Part shown: piece after piece, positions 40,235 to 48,897 of the stretch | Layout of the letters: each line of letters begins with the position of its first letter | Position numbering within the stretch: position 1 is the stretch's first letter | From: JAUVZF01 sp964539385 | GTDB taxonomy: Bacteria; Planctomycetota; Phycisphaerae; FEN-1346 | NCBI GenBank assembly: GCA_964539385.1 | Contig: CAZIJC010000004.1 | Location: 1 to 64,000 of the forward strand | Direction: 5' to 3' | Length of the DNA stretch: 64,000 nucleotides | Made by a program: the position numbers and the translations under genes | Notes under the pieces: model-generated | What the model saw: the letters and a program-made list of their open reading frames with translations, nothing else | The model's database searches: none | Told to the model about the DNA's origin: nothing

Positions 40235-42844
40235 TCAGTCCTGTTCCAGTTCCTGAATCTTCGCCTGGAGTCTTGCGGTCGTACCGCTGTCGCCCCGAGC
40301 CCGGGCCCGCTCCAGACACTTGCGGTAGTACTTGAGCCGTCGTTCCTTCTGGCCGAGTTCAACGGCCGATTGGACGCGGGCGTTCCTGGCCTGGCGGGCA
40401 TCCTCTTTCTGACGAAGTTGCGCCTGCATCGTCTTGATGGCCGCCAAGGCCTCGCCGCCGAACTGGTGCTTGACGCTCTCGAACATCTCAGCGGCCAGAC
40501 CGGGCCGGCTGATGCCACTGTAGAAATCCGCAAACTCCTGCAGGATGACCAGCCTCCCTTGCTCCGACACCGCCGCTGCCAAGGCATCATTCAACCACCG
40601 CCGCCTGCGAAGGCGATTGGGCGGATCGGGAACCAGGGTCATGGCATACCCCTTGGCCGCCAGCCAGAAGGCCCTCGTGTCGTCCTCCGTACCGGCGATC
40701 CTCGATTCCAGAAAATCGCACCACGGACTCAACTCGCCCGCGTTTCGATAGGCCCAGGCAAGGATTTTGGCAACGTCCAACCGTGGGGCCCCTTGAGCGT
40801 CAAGCAGGTCGTTCTCAAGGACTTGTTGTGTTTCGGGTGTCCCCAGAGGAACTGCAAGCTTCTGGGGAATCCCCTTTCCCGTCGCCCAAGCGACGTTGAG
40901 CGTTCCTTTCCGGGCATGCGCCGCGAGTGCCGCGGCAAAGGCCGGGTACCCCTTGCCCTTACCCGTCAGCCCCATGACCTCCAGCATCGTGGACAGGACT
41001 CGGAGTTCCGCCACGCTGACGGATTCACGTGCTACCTCGGTACCCAACCGCGAACTGTAGGCCCGCATCACCCACGCTCTGGCTTTCTCCGAGTTGCCAG
41101 CCGAGTGCCAACAGGAGACGATGCTGGAGATCGTCCTCAGAGCCAATGGCTCCCGGCTGTCTGCGGCCAACCACGTCTCGTCAAAGGCCGCCGTGAGAGG
41201 TCCAGCGGTCTTCACGTCGGCATGGATCGCCATAGCGACCAAACTGACCGACTCGCCGGGCGTCACCATCCCAGAGGGCTCATGCTGTTCGAGCCACGCC
41301 ACGACAACGTCCGCCGTGTGCTCGTCACCGAGCGTTCTGAGGGCACCGGCCAGGCTCCGGCACTCCGCCGCCTTCAGCGATTTGAACGCTTCTGCGTCCT
41401 CAGCATACGCCGACCGCAGCCCGGTGAGCCACGCGGCCCGGGCCTCGGCCGAGAGGTCCTTGGCCAGACATCCGACCAAGGCGCTCCATTCGCCGGGTTT
41501 CACTGACCGGGCCGCCTGTGCGTTCGCCAGGTACTTGGTCCGGACGTGCTCGGCCACCTGTCCCTTTGCCGCCTGCCCCGCCTCGCCACACCGCGAGAGG
41601 CTTTTCGCCAGAGAGGCCAGTTCCCCAGGCTTCAGGGACTGCCAAGCCGGGCTCCGCTGGAACCACGTCAGGACCACATCGGGGGCCTCTTCGTCTCCCA
41701 GCAGCCCCAGAACAAGCGACAGCCCCTGAACCGTACCCAGGCCGGCGTCAGCATTCTCCATGAACACCGACCGCAATCGGGCCGCCCACCGCTCCCGGCT
41801 CTCTGCCGAGAGTTCGTAAGAAAGGCGCCTGACCATCCATTTCCAGCCTTCGGTGCCCAAGGCCCGCACCGCCTTTGAATCGCCCAAACACGTTGCCGTC
41901 ACGTGTTCGGCCAGACGTGTTCGCGCCGCTTTCCCATCCTCACCCGTCCGCGAAAGGCTCCAGGCAAGCCCCAGGAGTCCTTTCAGCCTCAAGGACTGCC
42001 ACGCCGTGGACTTCTCAAACCACGCCAGCGTCACCTTGGGGATATCCTTGTCACCCAGTGCCCCGAGGGCACCGATCAGCCCTTTGTGCTCCCCCGCCTT
42101 CAACGCCCCCAGGGCCGCGGCGTCATCGACGTAGGCCAATCGGATTCCGGCCAGCCACGCGGCCCGGACCTCGGCCGAGAGGTCCTCGGCCAGACTCCTG
42201 GCAAACGTCTGCCAGACCGCCGGGCTGACCGACCGCGCGGCCGCTGCGTTGGCCAGATACGTCGTCGTCACGTGCTCGGCCAAACGTATCCTGGCCGCCT
42301 GGCCCGGTTCGCCCGACCGCGAGAGGTGGGACGCCAGCGCCCCCAGTTCCTCCGGCTCCAGGGACTGCCACGCCGTGGTTCCGTCAAACCACGTCAGCAC
42401 CGCCCCAGACGCCCCCTCGTCTCTCAGCGATCCCAAGGTGCCCGTCAGTTCTCCGATCTGCGCCAACTTCAGTTTGCTCAAGGCCTCGGCGTCTTCGAGG
42501 AAAGCCGCGCTCAATCCCGTCCGCCAAGCCGTCAGGACCTCGGCTGGCAGGTGCTTGCCCAGACATGCGGCCAAATCCTTCCAGAACCGGATGCCCACCG
42601 ACCGCGTCGCCTCTGCGTTCGCCAGGTACTTGGTCCGGACGTGCTCGGCCAGCGCGAGCCTCGCTTCCTGGACGGCGGCCTCGTCGCCGGTCATATTGCG
42701 GGCGAGCCAGACCAGTTCGCCCGGGGACAGGGATTCCCAGGCGGCGGCTCCCTCATCCTGCGCGGCGGCTCCCGCCGCCAACGTGCCCGCAAGCGCTGCG
42801 ACAAGGATCGCCAGCGTGAGCTTCCCAGCAATCTTCCAAGCCAT
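40235..42844 (-). CDS. Secreted protein of ~123-residue tandem repeats, family unknown
   Basis: An 869-residue protein with a signal peptide ending AAGAAAQ. The first 550 residues hold four clear repeat units, each of the type (W-Q-S-L...L-A-x-S-L-S-R-x-G-E...R-L-A-E-H-V-x-T-x-Y-L-A-N...S-V...W...L...D-L-S-A-E...R-A-A-W...G-L-R...A-Y...D). The last 300 residues are more diverged and helical. The pattern suggests an alpha-solenoid, but it is not a HEAT or TPR repeat I know. The ATG at 42844 follows AAGGGGA. It is 63 bases after its larger paralog and 64 bases before the giant Rhs gene, so all three are probably in one operon. Confidence 0.75.
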   Translation of the reverse strand: MAWKIAGKLTLAILVAALAGTLAAGAAAQDEGAAAWESLSPGELVWLARNMTGDEAAVQEARLALAEHVRTKYLANAEATRSVGIRFWKDLAACLGKHLPAEVLTAWRTGLSAAFLEDAEALSKLKLAQIGELTGTLGSLRDEGASGAVLTWFDGTTAWQSLEPEELGALASHLSRSGEPGQAARIRLAEHVTTTYLANAAAARSVSPAVWQTFARSLAEDLSAEVRAAWLAGIRLAYVDDAAALGALKAGEHKGLIGALGALGDKDIPKVTLAWFEKSTAWQSLRLKGLLGLAWSLSRTGEDGKAARTRLAEHVTATCLGDSKAVRALGTEGWKWMVRRLSYELSAESRERWAARLRSVFMENADAGLGTVQGLSLVLGLLGDEEAPDVVLTWFQRSPAWQSLKPGELASLAKSLSRCGEAGQAAKGQVAEHVRTKYLANAQAARSVKPGEWSALVGCLAKDLSAEARAAWLTGLRSAYAEDAEAFKSLKAAECRSLAGALRTLGDEHTADVVVAWLEQHEPSGMVTPGESVSLVAMAIHADVKTAGPLTAAFDETWLAADSREPLALRTISSIVSCWHSAGNSEKARAWVMRAYSSRLGTEVARESVSVAELRVLSTMLEVMGLTGKGKGYPAFAAALAAHARKGTLNVAWATGKGIPQKLAVPLGTPETQQVLENDLLDAQGAPRLDVAKILAWAYRNAGELSPWCDFLESRIAGTEDDTRAFWLAAKGYAMTLVPDPPNRLRRRRWLNDALAAAVSEQGRLVILQEFADFYSGISRPGLAAEMFESVKHQFGGEALAAIKTMQAQLRQKEDARQARNARVQSAVELGQKERRLKYYRKCLERARARGDSGTTARLQAKIQELEQD

Positions 42845-42907
42845 GACGTTCCCCTTCGTCCTTGTGCCAACCGGTGCTTGCCGGATGTCCCTGGAACAGC
42901 GAATCGG

Positions 42908-45900
42908 TCAGTTCCTCATCACCCACTTGGCCACCAGGTTCGACGACTTGGCATCACCCAGTTGCTTTAACGTGTCGATCAGACTCCTGAAATCACCCGG
43001 TTTCAGCAACCGCAAGGTCGCCGTATCCTCGGCGAAAGCCGCTCGAAGCCGGGAGACCCACAGGGCACGCGCCTCCGCCGAGAGGTCCTTGTTCAACTGC
43101 CCGGCAAAGCCCTGCCACGTCGAGCACCCGACAGACCGGGTTACCACCCTGTCCGCGAGATAAGTGGTCGTCACGTACTCACCAAGTCGGCGGCGAGCCG
43201 GTTTGCCCGCCTTGCCGTACCGCGACAGCAGACCGGCAAGCGAGAGCGTAGCCTCAGGTTTCAGGGACCGGGCGGATGCGACCCGATCCGTTAAGATCGA
43301 GACCTCTCGCATCCCGCCCAGGGACCCCAGGGCCTCGGCCAGGGCCCTGATCTCTGTGGGCTTCAGAGACCGCACGGCCGCCTGACTGCCGGCGTAGGCC
43401 GGTAGGAGCTTGCCCGCCCACACGGCCCGCGTCTCGGCAGGGATGTCCCCGCTCAGGCCTGCCGCAAAACCCCTCCACTGGTCGCAGGACACAGAGGTCG
43501 TCGCGGCCTTGTCCTTGAAGAAAGTGTTCGTTATGTGCTCCGCCAGTCGCTTTCGCGCCGTCTTTCCGGCCTCACCTGACCTCGACAGGCTCCTCGCCAG
43601 GGCCACCAAGGCCGGTGGCTTGAACGCCTTCCAGTGGGCGGTCGTCTCCGTCNNNNNNNNNNNNNNNNNNNNNNNNNNNNNNNNNNNNNNNNNNNNNNNN
43701 NNNNNNNNNNNNNNNNNNNNNNNNNNNNNNNNNNNNNNNNNNNNNNNNNNNNTTTCGACACCCACGCGGCGCGGTCCTCAGCGTCCAGGTCCTTGGCCAC
43801 CTGCGAGACCAACGCCCTCCAGTCCGCAAGCTTCAAGGAACGGGCCGTTGCCGCGTCCTTCAGGTACGTTGCCGAGACGTGTTCCACCACACGGGCTCGC
43901 GATGCCTTTCCGGCCTCTTCCAACTTCGACAGGCTCTTCATCAGGCCCACCAACTCCGGTGGTTTGAGCGTCCGCCACCGGGAGGTCCCCTCCGTCCACG
44001 TGCTCGTCAAACCGCGCGCCTGCTCATCGCCCAATGCGGTCAGAGCCGACGAGACGTCTTGAACCTCACCCAACCCTAAGCGGCCAAACACCTCGGCGTC
44101 GTCGACGTACGCTGACCGGAGTCCTGCCACCCACCGGGCTCGGGTCTCCACCGGGAGATCCTTGCCCAGACACTCGGCCAGCCCTTTCCAGCCCCCCACG
44201 CCAGCCGACCGCGCCGCCTTCAGATCGGCGAGGTATTTCGTCGAGACGTGCTCGGCTAGACGTGTTCGCGCTGCCTTGCCTGCCTCGCCGGACCTCAAGA
44301 GGCTGCCCCCCAGCGAGGCGAGGTCCCTCGGCGCGAAGGACTGCCACGCCGTGGTCCGCTCAAACCACGTCAGCACCACCCCACGCGCGCGCTTGTCGCC
44401 CAACGAGTTCAGAGCCGACGACAGCCCCTTAACCTGTTTCAGACTCAAGCGGCCAAACACTCCGGCGTCCTCCACGAACGCCGATCGCAGCCCCGCTGCC
44501 CACCGGGTCCGGCCCTCCGGTGAAAGGTCCTTGCCCAGACGTGCGACCAAGGTGTTCCAGTCTCCAAGACCCGCCGACCGCACCGCCTTTGCATCGGACA
44601 GGCACGTCGCCGTGATGTGCTGGCCTAGGGAGGCCCTCAGCGCCTTCGTCGCCTCGTCCGTCACCTGGAGGTTCCCCGCCAGCCACGTCAGACCGTCAGG
44701 CTTCAGCAACCTCCATCCCGCGTTCTTCTGCATCCACGCCGACACGAGCGACGGAACCTGCTTGTCACCCAAGGAGGCCAGACTCTTCCCGAAATGCACC
44801 GCCTCTTCCGCCTTCAACCTTGCCAGTACTTCGGAACCGTCCGCATACGCCGCCCGAAGATGCTCGGCCCACCTCGCCCGTTTCTCAGCAGAGAGGTCCT
44901 TTGCCAGTGCCCGTGCCAACCCCTCCCACTCTGCGCAGGAGACCTCCTTCGCCGAGACCGCATCTGTCAGGTACTTTCCAGTAATGTGTTCGGCCAGTCT
45001 CAGTCGGGCTGGCTTGCACGCCCGCCCTATTCGGCGCCCGCTCAGGCCCGCCGCGAGCAACACCAACTCTTCCGGCTTGATCTCAGGCGAATCCACCTTT
45101 CTCTGGACCCACGACACCACCACGGTTCCGTGCGCCTCTTTGTCGCCCAGGCCGTTCAGCGCCGACGCCAATGCCAGGACCCCTCCGACCTTCAGCGGGT
45201 CCAACCCCTTCGGCCCCGCATAGGCCTTTCGCAGCCCCTTCAGCCACCTGCCACGGGCCTCGGCGCTCAGATCGCCGGTCAACGCACCCACGAGGTCCCG
45301 CCACTGACCGGGGTCCACCGACCGCGTGGCTTCTTCGCCCGCCAAGCACGTTGCGCTCACGTGTTCGATCAGACGTGCCCTCGCCGCCTTCCCCGCACCG
45401 CCGGACCGCAAGAGGCCGCGAGCCAGAGGGACCAGATGTCTCGCCGTCACGGACTGCCAGGCCGTGCTCCGCTCGAACCACGCCAGCAGGACGCCCGGGG
45501 CCTCCTTGTCGCCAAGCGCCTTGAGCAGGTCGGCCAGGGTCAGGCACTCCCGTGTGTTCAACGCCCCAAAGACCTCGACGTCGTTGACATAGGCTGACCG
45601 CAATCCCGTGACCCATCGGGCTTGGGCTTCTGCCGACAGATCCTCGCTCAGCGACGCCGCCAGCCCCTTCCAGCCCCCAGGAGCCGCCGACCGCACCGCC
45701 TCGGGATCGGACAGGCACGTCTCCGTCACGTGCTGGGCCAGACGCGTTCGTGCCGCATTCCCGGCCTGGCCGGTCCGCCCTGTCAGGTCCACGAGCAGCT
45801 TCAGTGATGGCGCATCCTTCAACGGCCTCCAATTCTCAGGCTTCTCAAGCCATCTGGCTGCCAGCTCGACCGTCTTCTCATCGCCCAAATGACTCCACAG

Positions 45901-46668
45901 GGCGCGAGCCAGATGGATGAAGCGGTCGCTGTCCAACTGAAGCAACTGGTCCGTGGTTCCGGCATAGGCCTGCCGGATCCTCTCCGCCCATCCACGACAG
46001 GCCTCCTCGCTCAGGTCCGGCCGCAGCACCCACGTGAACTCTCTCCACTGGGCGCAGGTCAATCGCCGTGTCTTCTCGCTGTCCGCCAGATACGTGTCCG
46101 TCAGGAAACGAATCAGCCGTAACCGAGCCTCTTTGCGTTCTTCGCCGGCTCCCCTGAACATGGCGGTCAGACGGGCCGTTTGGGCGTGGTCGAGGTCTCT
46201 GTGTTTCTCCGATCCGATGATCCACGTGACATCAACGTCACAGGCCTTTGCCACCGCCCCCAGCCGAGCAAGGGCTGGTCCGAGTTTCAGCAGGGTCTCC
46301 CCAGGCAACGCAACGACAGCAGCCTGGTCTGGCGCCAGCGCCGCCTGGAGGTCCCGACTCACTGTGTCCTTGGTGTCAGCCGGGAACTTGCGGCCCAGCA
46401 CCCACACCAGGTCGAGCCACTCGTTCCAGTCAACCGATCCGCCAGCCTTGGCTGCGGCGTAACGCTCCGACACATACGCAGCGAGCCGTTCGCGGTCTTC
46501 ATCCCCGGCGTTGCCTTTGTCTCTAAACTGCTCAGCCAAGTCGGTCAGCCCCTGGACGTCGAGCGACTTCCACTCCTTGGGCACCGACTGACTTTGAGCC
46601 ACCACCGCAGCGGACAGCGTGGCCACGGCAGCCGCCAAGACGCATCCTCTCATCAACCAGGAGTTCAT
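42908..46668 (-). CDS. Larger paralog of the ~123-residue tandem-repeat protein, interrupted by assembly gap
   Basis: A secreted protein with the leader MNSWLMRGCVLAAAVATLSA. Eight repeat units lie between the start and the gap, and two more after it, each with the R-L-x-x-H-V/I-x-x-x-Y/C-L-x-D/A segment. The 100 N at 43653-43752 put the two halves in different frames. This means nothing because the N count is arbitrary, and alignment of units joins W-V-S-K (before) to T-E-T-T-A-H-W (after). The ATG at 46668 follows GGAAGG. It is the first gene of the putative operon that includes the giant Rhs protein. No enzyme motif is visible. Confidence 0.75.
43653..43752. other. Assembly gap of 100 N inside a repeat protein gene
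   Basis: Exactly 100 N interrupt the coding sequence. Comparing the flanks with a complete unit of the same protein predicts 41 missing codons plus two bases, about 125 bases, if no whole unit is lost. That length restores the reading frame. Loss of additional whole units (about 369 bases each) cannot be excluded. Confidence 0.9.
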
Positions 46669-47146
46669 CGTTACCTTCCCCCTGAACAGGCTTGGGCCAA
46701 GTATGCTGGACATCCCGTAGTGCCAGTCATGCAGCCGTAACGCTCTCGAAGCCTCTCGGAATGAGCCACAACACCCCACGCGTAACGACGGTCCGTTCGG
46801 GCGCGCCCTCTCGGCTCTGACTCCAGCCGCGCCGGCGCGCACACTCTCCTCACCTCAATAGCCTCTCTTGGCAAGACGAGAATGGACAGGGGGCACCGTA
46901 GCGGTCCCGCCCCCCCTGTCCCTATGCCGGACATGGCAAGCCTCGAAGAAGCTCACGCCTCAACAACAACACCATGAGGCCAGCTTCGACGTATCCTGTC
47001 AACTGAAAAATCCCCGCTTCCAGGTTTCCCCGCATCTGTGGACCAATGCGTCTAGGTCCTCGGCGCAGCAAACGTAAAACATGGGCCGGGATATCCACTG
47101 TGGTCGGCACTCCAGGCATCCTGACATCCCCGTGCCACCCTTTTGT
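46669..47146. other. Divergent intergenic region with one hairpin
   Basis: This gap lies between the start of the repeat-protein operon (minus strand) and the promoter of the secretion operon (plus strand). It has a 10-bp stem GGACAGGGGG (46884-46893) and CCCCCTGTCC (46912-46921). Promoters for the minus-strand operon should be here, but I found no convincing pair of hexamers. No protein-like frame is present. Confidence 0.5.
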
Positions 47147-47175
47147 GCTTGACACAGGGGAGAGGGTGTTTTATT
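47147..47175 (+). promoter_or_regulatory. Candidate promoter of the type II secretion operon
   Basis: A perfect -35 TTGACA (47147-47152) and a weak -10 TATTCA (47170-47175) are 17 bases apart. The leader to the TTG start at 47260 would be about 80 bases. No other promoter-like pair was noticed inside the following operon, whose genes mostly overlap. Confidence 0.4.
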
Positions 47176-47259
47176 CAGGATGATTGCGCCGCCCGGGACG
47201 TGACCGGCTTGGCGTGGTCGGCGCTGGCAGTTCGCATGGCATAGAGAGGAGGGGTCGCC

Positions 47260-48897
47260 TTGACCCCCGGTACCCGTACCTCGGCCTGGACCGTCACCCG
47301 GATCATCCTGGGACTCCTGCTCCTTCTGGCGGCCGGCCTGAAGGCCCATCAACTGGCGACTGAGCCGGTACCGGAGACGAGCCTTCTGACCTCCCGGTGG
47401 TTCCTCATCCTTTGGATGGAGACGGAGATCGTCCTCGGTCTGTGGTTCCTGAGCGGCCTGGCGCGCCGGGCGGCATGGATTGCGGCCCTGGCCTGCTTCA
47501 CCGCCTTCTCCCTCGTGACGCTTTACAAGGCCTTAAGCGGCGACGTCTCCTGCGGCTGCTTCGGTCGCGTGGAGATCAACCCGTGGTACACGCTTGTCCT
47601 GGACGTGGCGGCCGTGGGGGCGCTCGCTCTATTTCGCCCCGACATCCGGGTCCCGACCATCGCGAGCAAGCCCCGTGCCAGGCTCGCCGTGACAGTTGCG
47701 GCTGGCTTCGTCATGGTGCTCGGTGTCGGCCTGGCGGCTGCCCTCTACACCCCCTCCACGCTGTCAGAGGACGGCCAGATCGTCGGCGAGAAACGCGTGG
47801 TCCTGCTCGAACCCCAGGAGTGGGTCGGCCGGGCGTGGCCCCTGCTAGGACACATCGACATCCGCAAGCAGTTGGCCAAGGGCAAGTGGACCGTTGTGCT
47901 CTACCACCACGACTGTCCTCACTGCGAGGAGCGTGTCCCCCAGTTCGAGCGTGAGGCCCGGAAGCGCGCCAGCCGCTTGGCAGATTCGAAGGTCGCCATG
48001 GTGGAACTCGCCCCGTATGCCCCGAAAGGACGTTCGCTCCTGCCTCCCGACACGACGTGCACGACCGGCCGCGTGAGCGATGTCCGGGACTGGTTCGTGG
48101 GCACGCCGACGGTCCTGACGTTGGTCGAGGGATCGGTCGTGGACGCCCGGGAGGGTGACGATTCCGAGGCCGCCAAGCAGGTCCGGCTGACGGGTCTAAC
48201 TCTCGCCCCGGGCGAGAGCCCCGTTCCGTTTGAGAAGGACGGCTACGACTTCGGGTTCGTCAGGCCCAAGACGTCCCACAAGGTGCTGCTGGAGGTCACG
48301 AATCCGTCCACCAAGCCCTTGGGCATCCTCAAGATTCGCTCCGAATGTGCCTGCATGTCCGCCGTGACCTCCGAGGAACCCGCGCCGCCCGGCGGCTCGG
48401 TCCCCGTGCGGGTGGTCCTGGTGGCCCCGAAGAAGAGCCAGCATTACAACAAGCGGATCCTCCTTCAGACGGACGACCCGAAACACCCCCTGATCCCGAT
48501 CCGGATCAAGGCCGCCGTGGGCTTGCCGCTTCACACAGAGCCGACGGTGCTCGACCTTGGTGAGGTGGCGACAGGTCGGCAACACGAGAAACCCGTCACC
48601 ATCGTCAACCGCTACTCGAAGCCCGTCCGCCTGATCTACAGCACGTCGAGCGGCTCCGGGTGCTTTGCCAGGGTCCCGCGCGAGCCGGTCCCTGCCCTGG
48701 GCAGCCTGACCGTCCCAATCGTCGTCACGGCCCGGGGCAAAGGCCAGGGACGTGTGACGGTTCGTATTCAAACGGATCTTGATTTCCAGCCTGCCGTGAG
48801 CGTGCCGGTGCGGTTCACGGTCGGCAGCGCAGAGACGGCCGGCGGACCGCTTCGCGTAGGCCTCGGCCCGGAAACGCGGAAGGACAAGATGCGATGA
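47260..48897 (+). CDS. MauE-like membrane domain / thioredoxin-like / DUF1573 fusion protein
   Basis: A 545-residue protein with three parts. Residues 10-165 form a MauE/DoxX-like membrane domain with about five helices and the SCGCFG motif at 97-102. Residues 170-300 are thioredoxin-like, with a redox pair C219-P-H-C222. Residues 320-530 carry one or two DUF1573 Ig-like modules (FVRPKTSHKVLLEVTNPSTKPL). Such fusions are common in planctomycetes and are thought to handle thiol redox chemistry at the membrane. The start is a TTG at 47260 behind GAGAGGAGG. Its stop overlaps gspD (ATGA), so it leads the secretion operon. Confidence 0.8.
   Translation: MTPGTRTSAWTVTRIILGLLLLLAAGLKAHQLATEPVPETSLLTSRWFLILWMETEIVLGLWFLSGLARRAAWIAALACFTAFSLVTLYKALSGDVSCGCFGRVEINPWYTLVLDVAAVGALALFRPDIRVPTIASKPRARLAVTVAAGFVMVLGVGLAAALYTPSTLSEDGQIVGEKRVVLLEPQEWVGRAWPLLGHIDIRKQLAKGKWTVVLYHHDCPHCEERVPQFEREARKRASRLADSKVAMVELAPYAPKGRSLLPPDTTCTTGRVSDVRDWFVGTPTVLTLVEGSVVDAREGDDSEAAKQVRLTGLTLAPGESPVPFEKDGYDFGFVRPKTSHKVLLEVTNPSTKPLGILKIRSECACMSAVTSEEPAPPGGSVPVRVVLVAPKKSQHYNKRILLQTDDPKHPLIPIRIKAAVGLPLHTEPTVLDLGEVATGRQHEKPVTIVNRYSKPVRLIYSTSSGSGCFARVPREPVPALGSLTVPIVVTARGKGQGRVTVRIQTDLDFQPAVSVPVRFTVGSAETAGGPLRVGLGPETRKDKMR

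Noticed and set aside
42908..46668. Frameshift inactivating the repeat protein
   Set aside because: The apparent shift comes only from the arbitrary 100-N gap; a missing length of 3n+2 restores the frame.
43531..46842. Known HEAT or Sel1 repeats in the large repeat proteins
   Set aside because: The unit is about 123 residues with a different consensus from either family.
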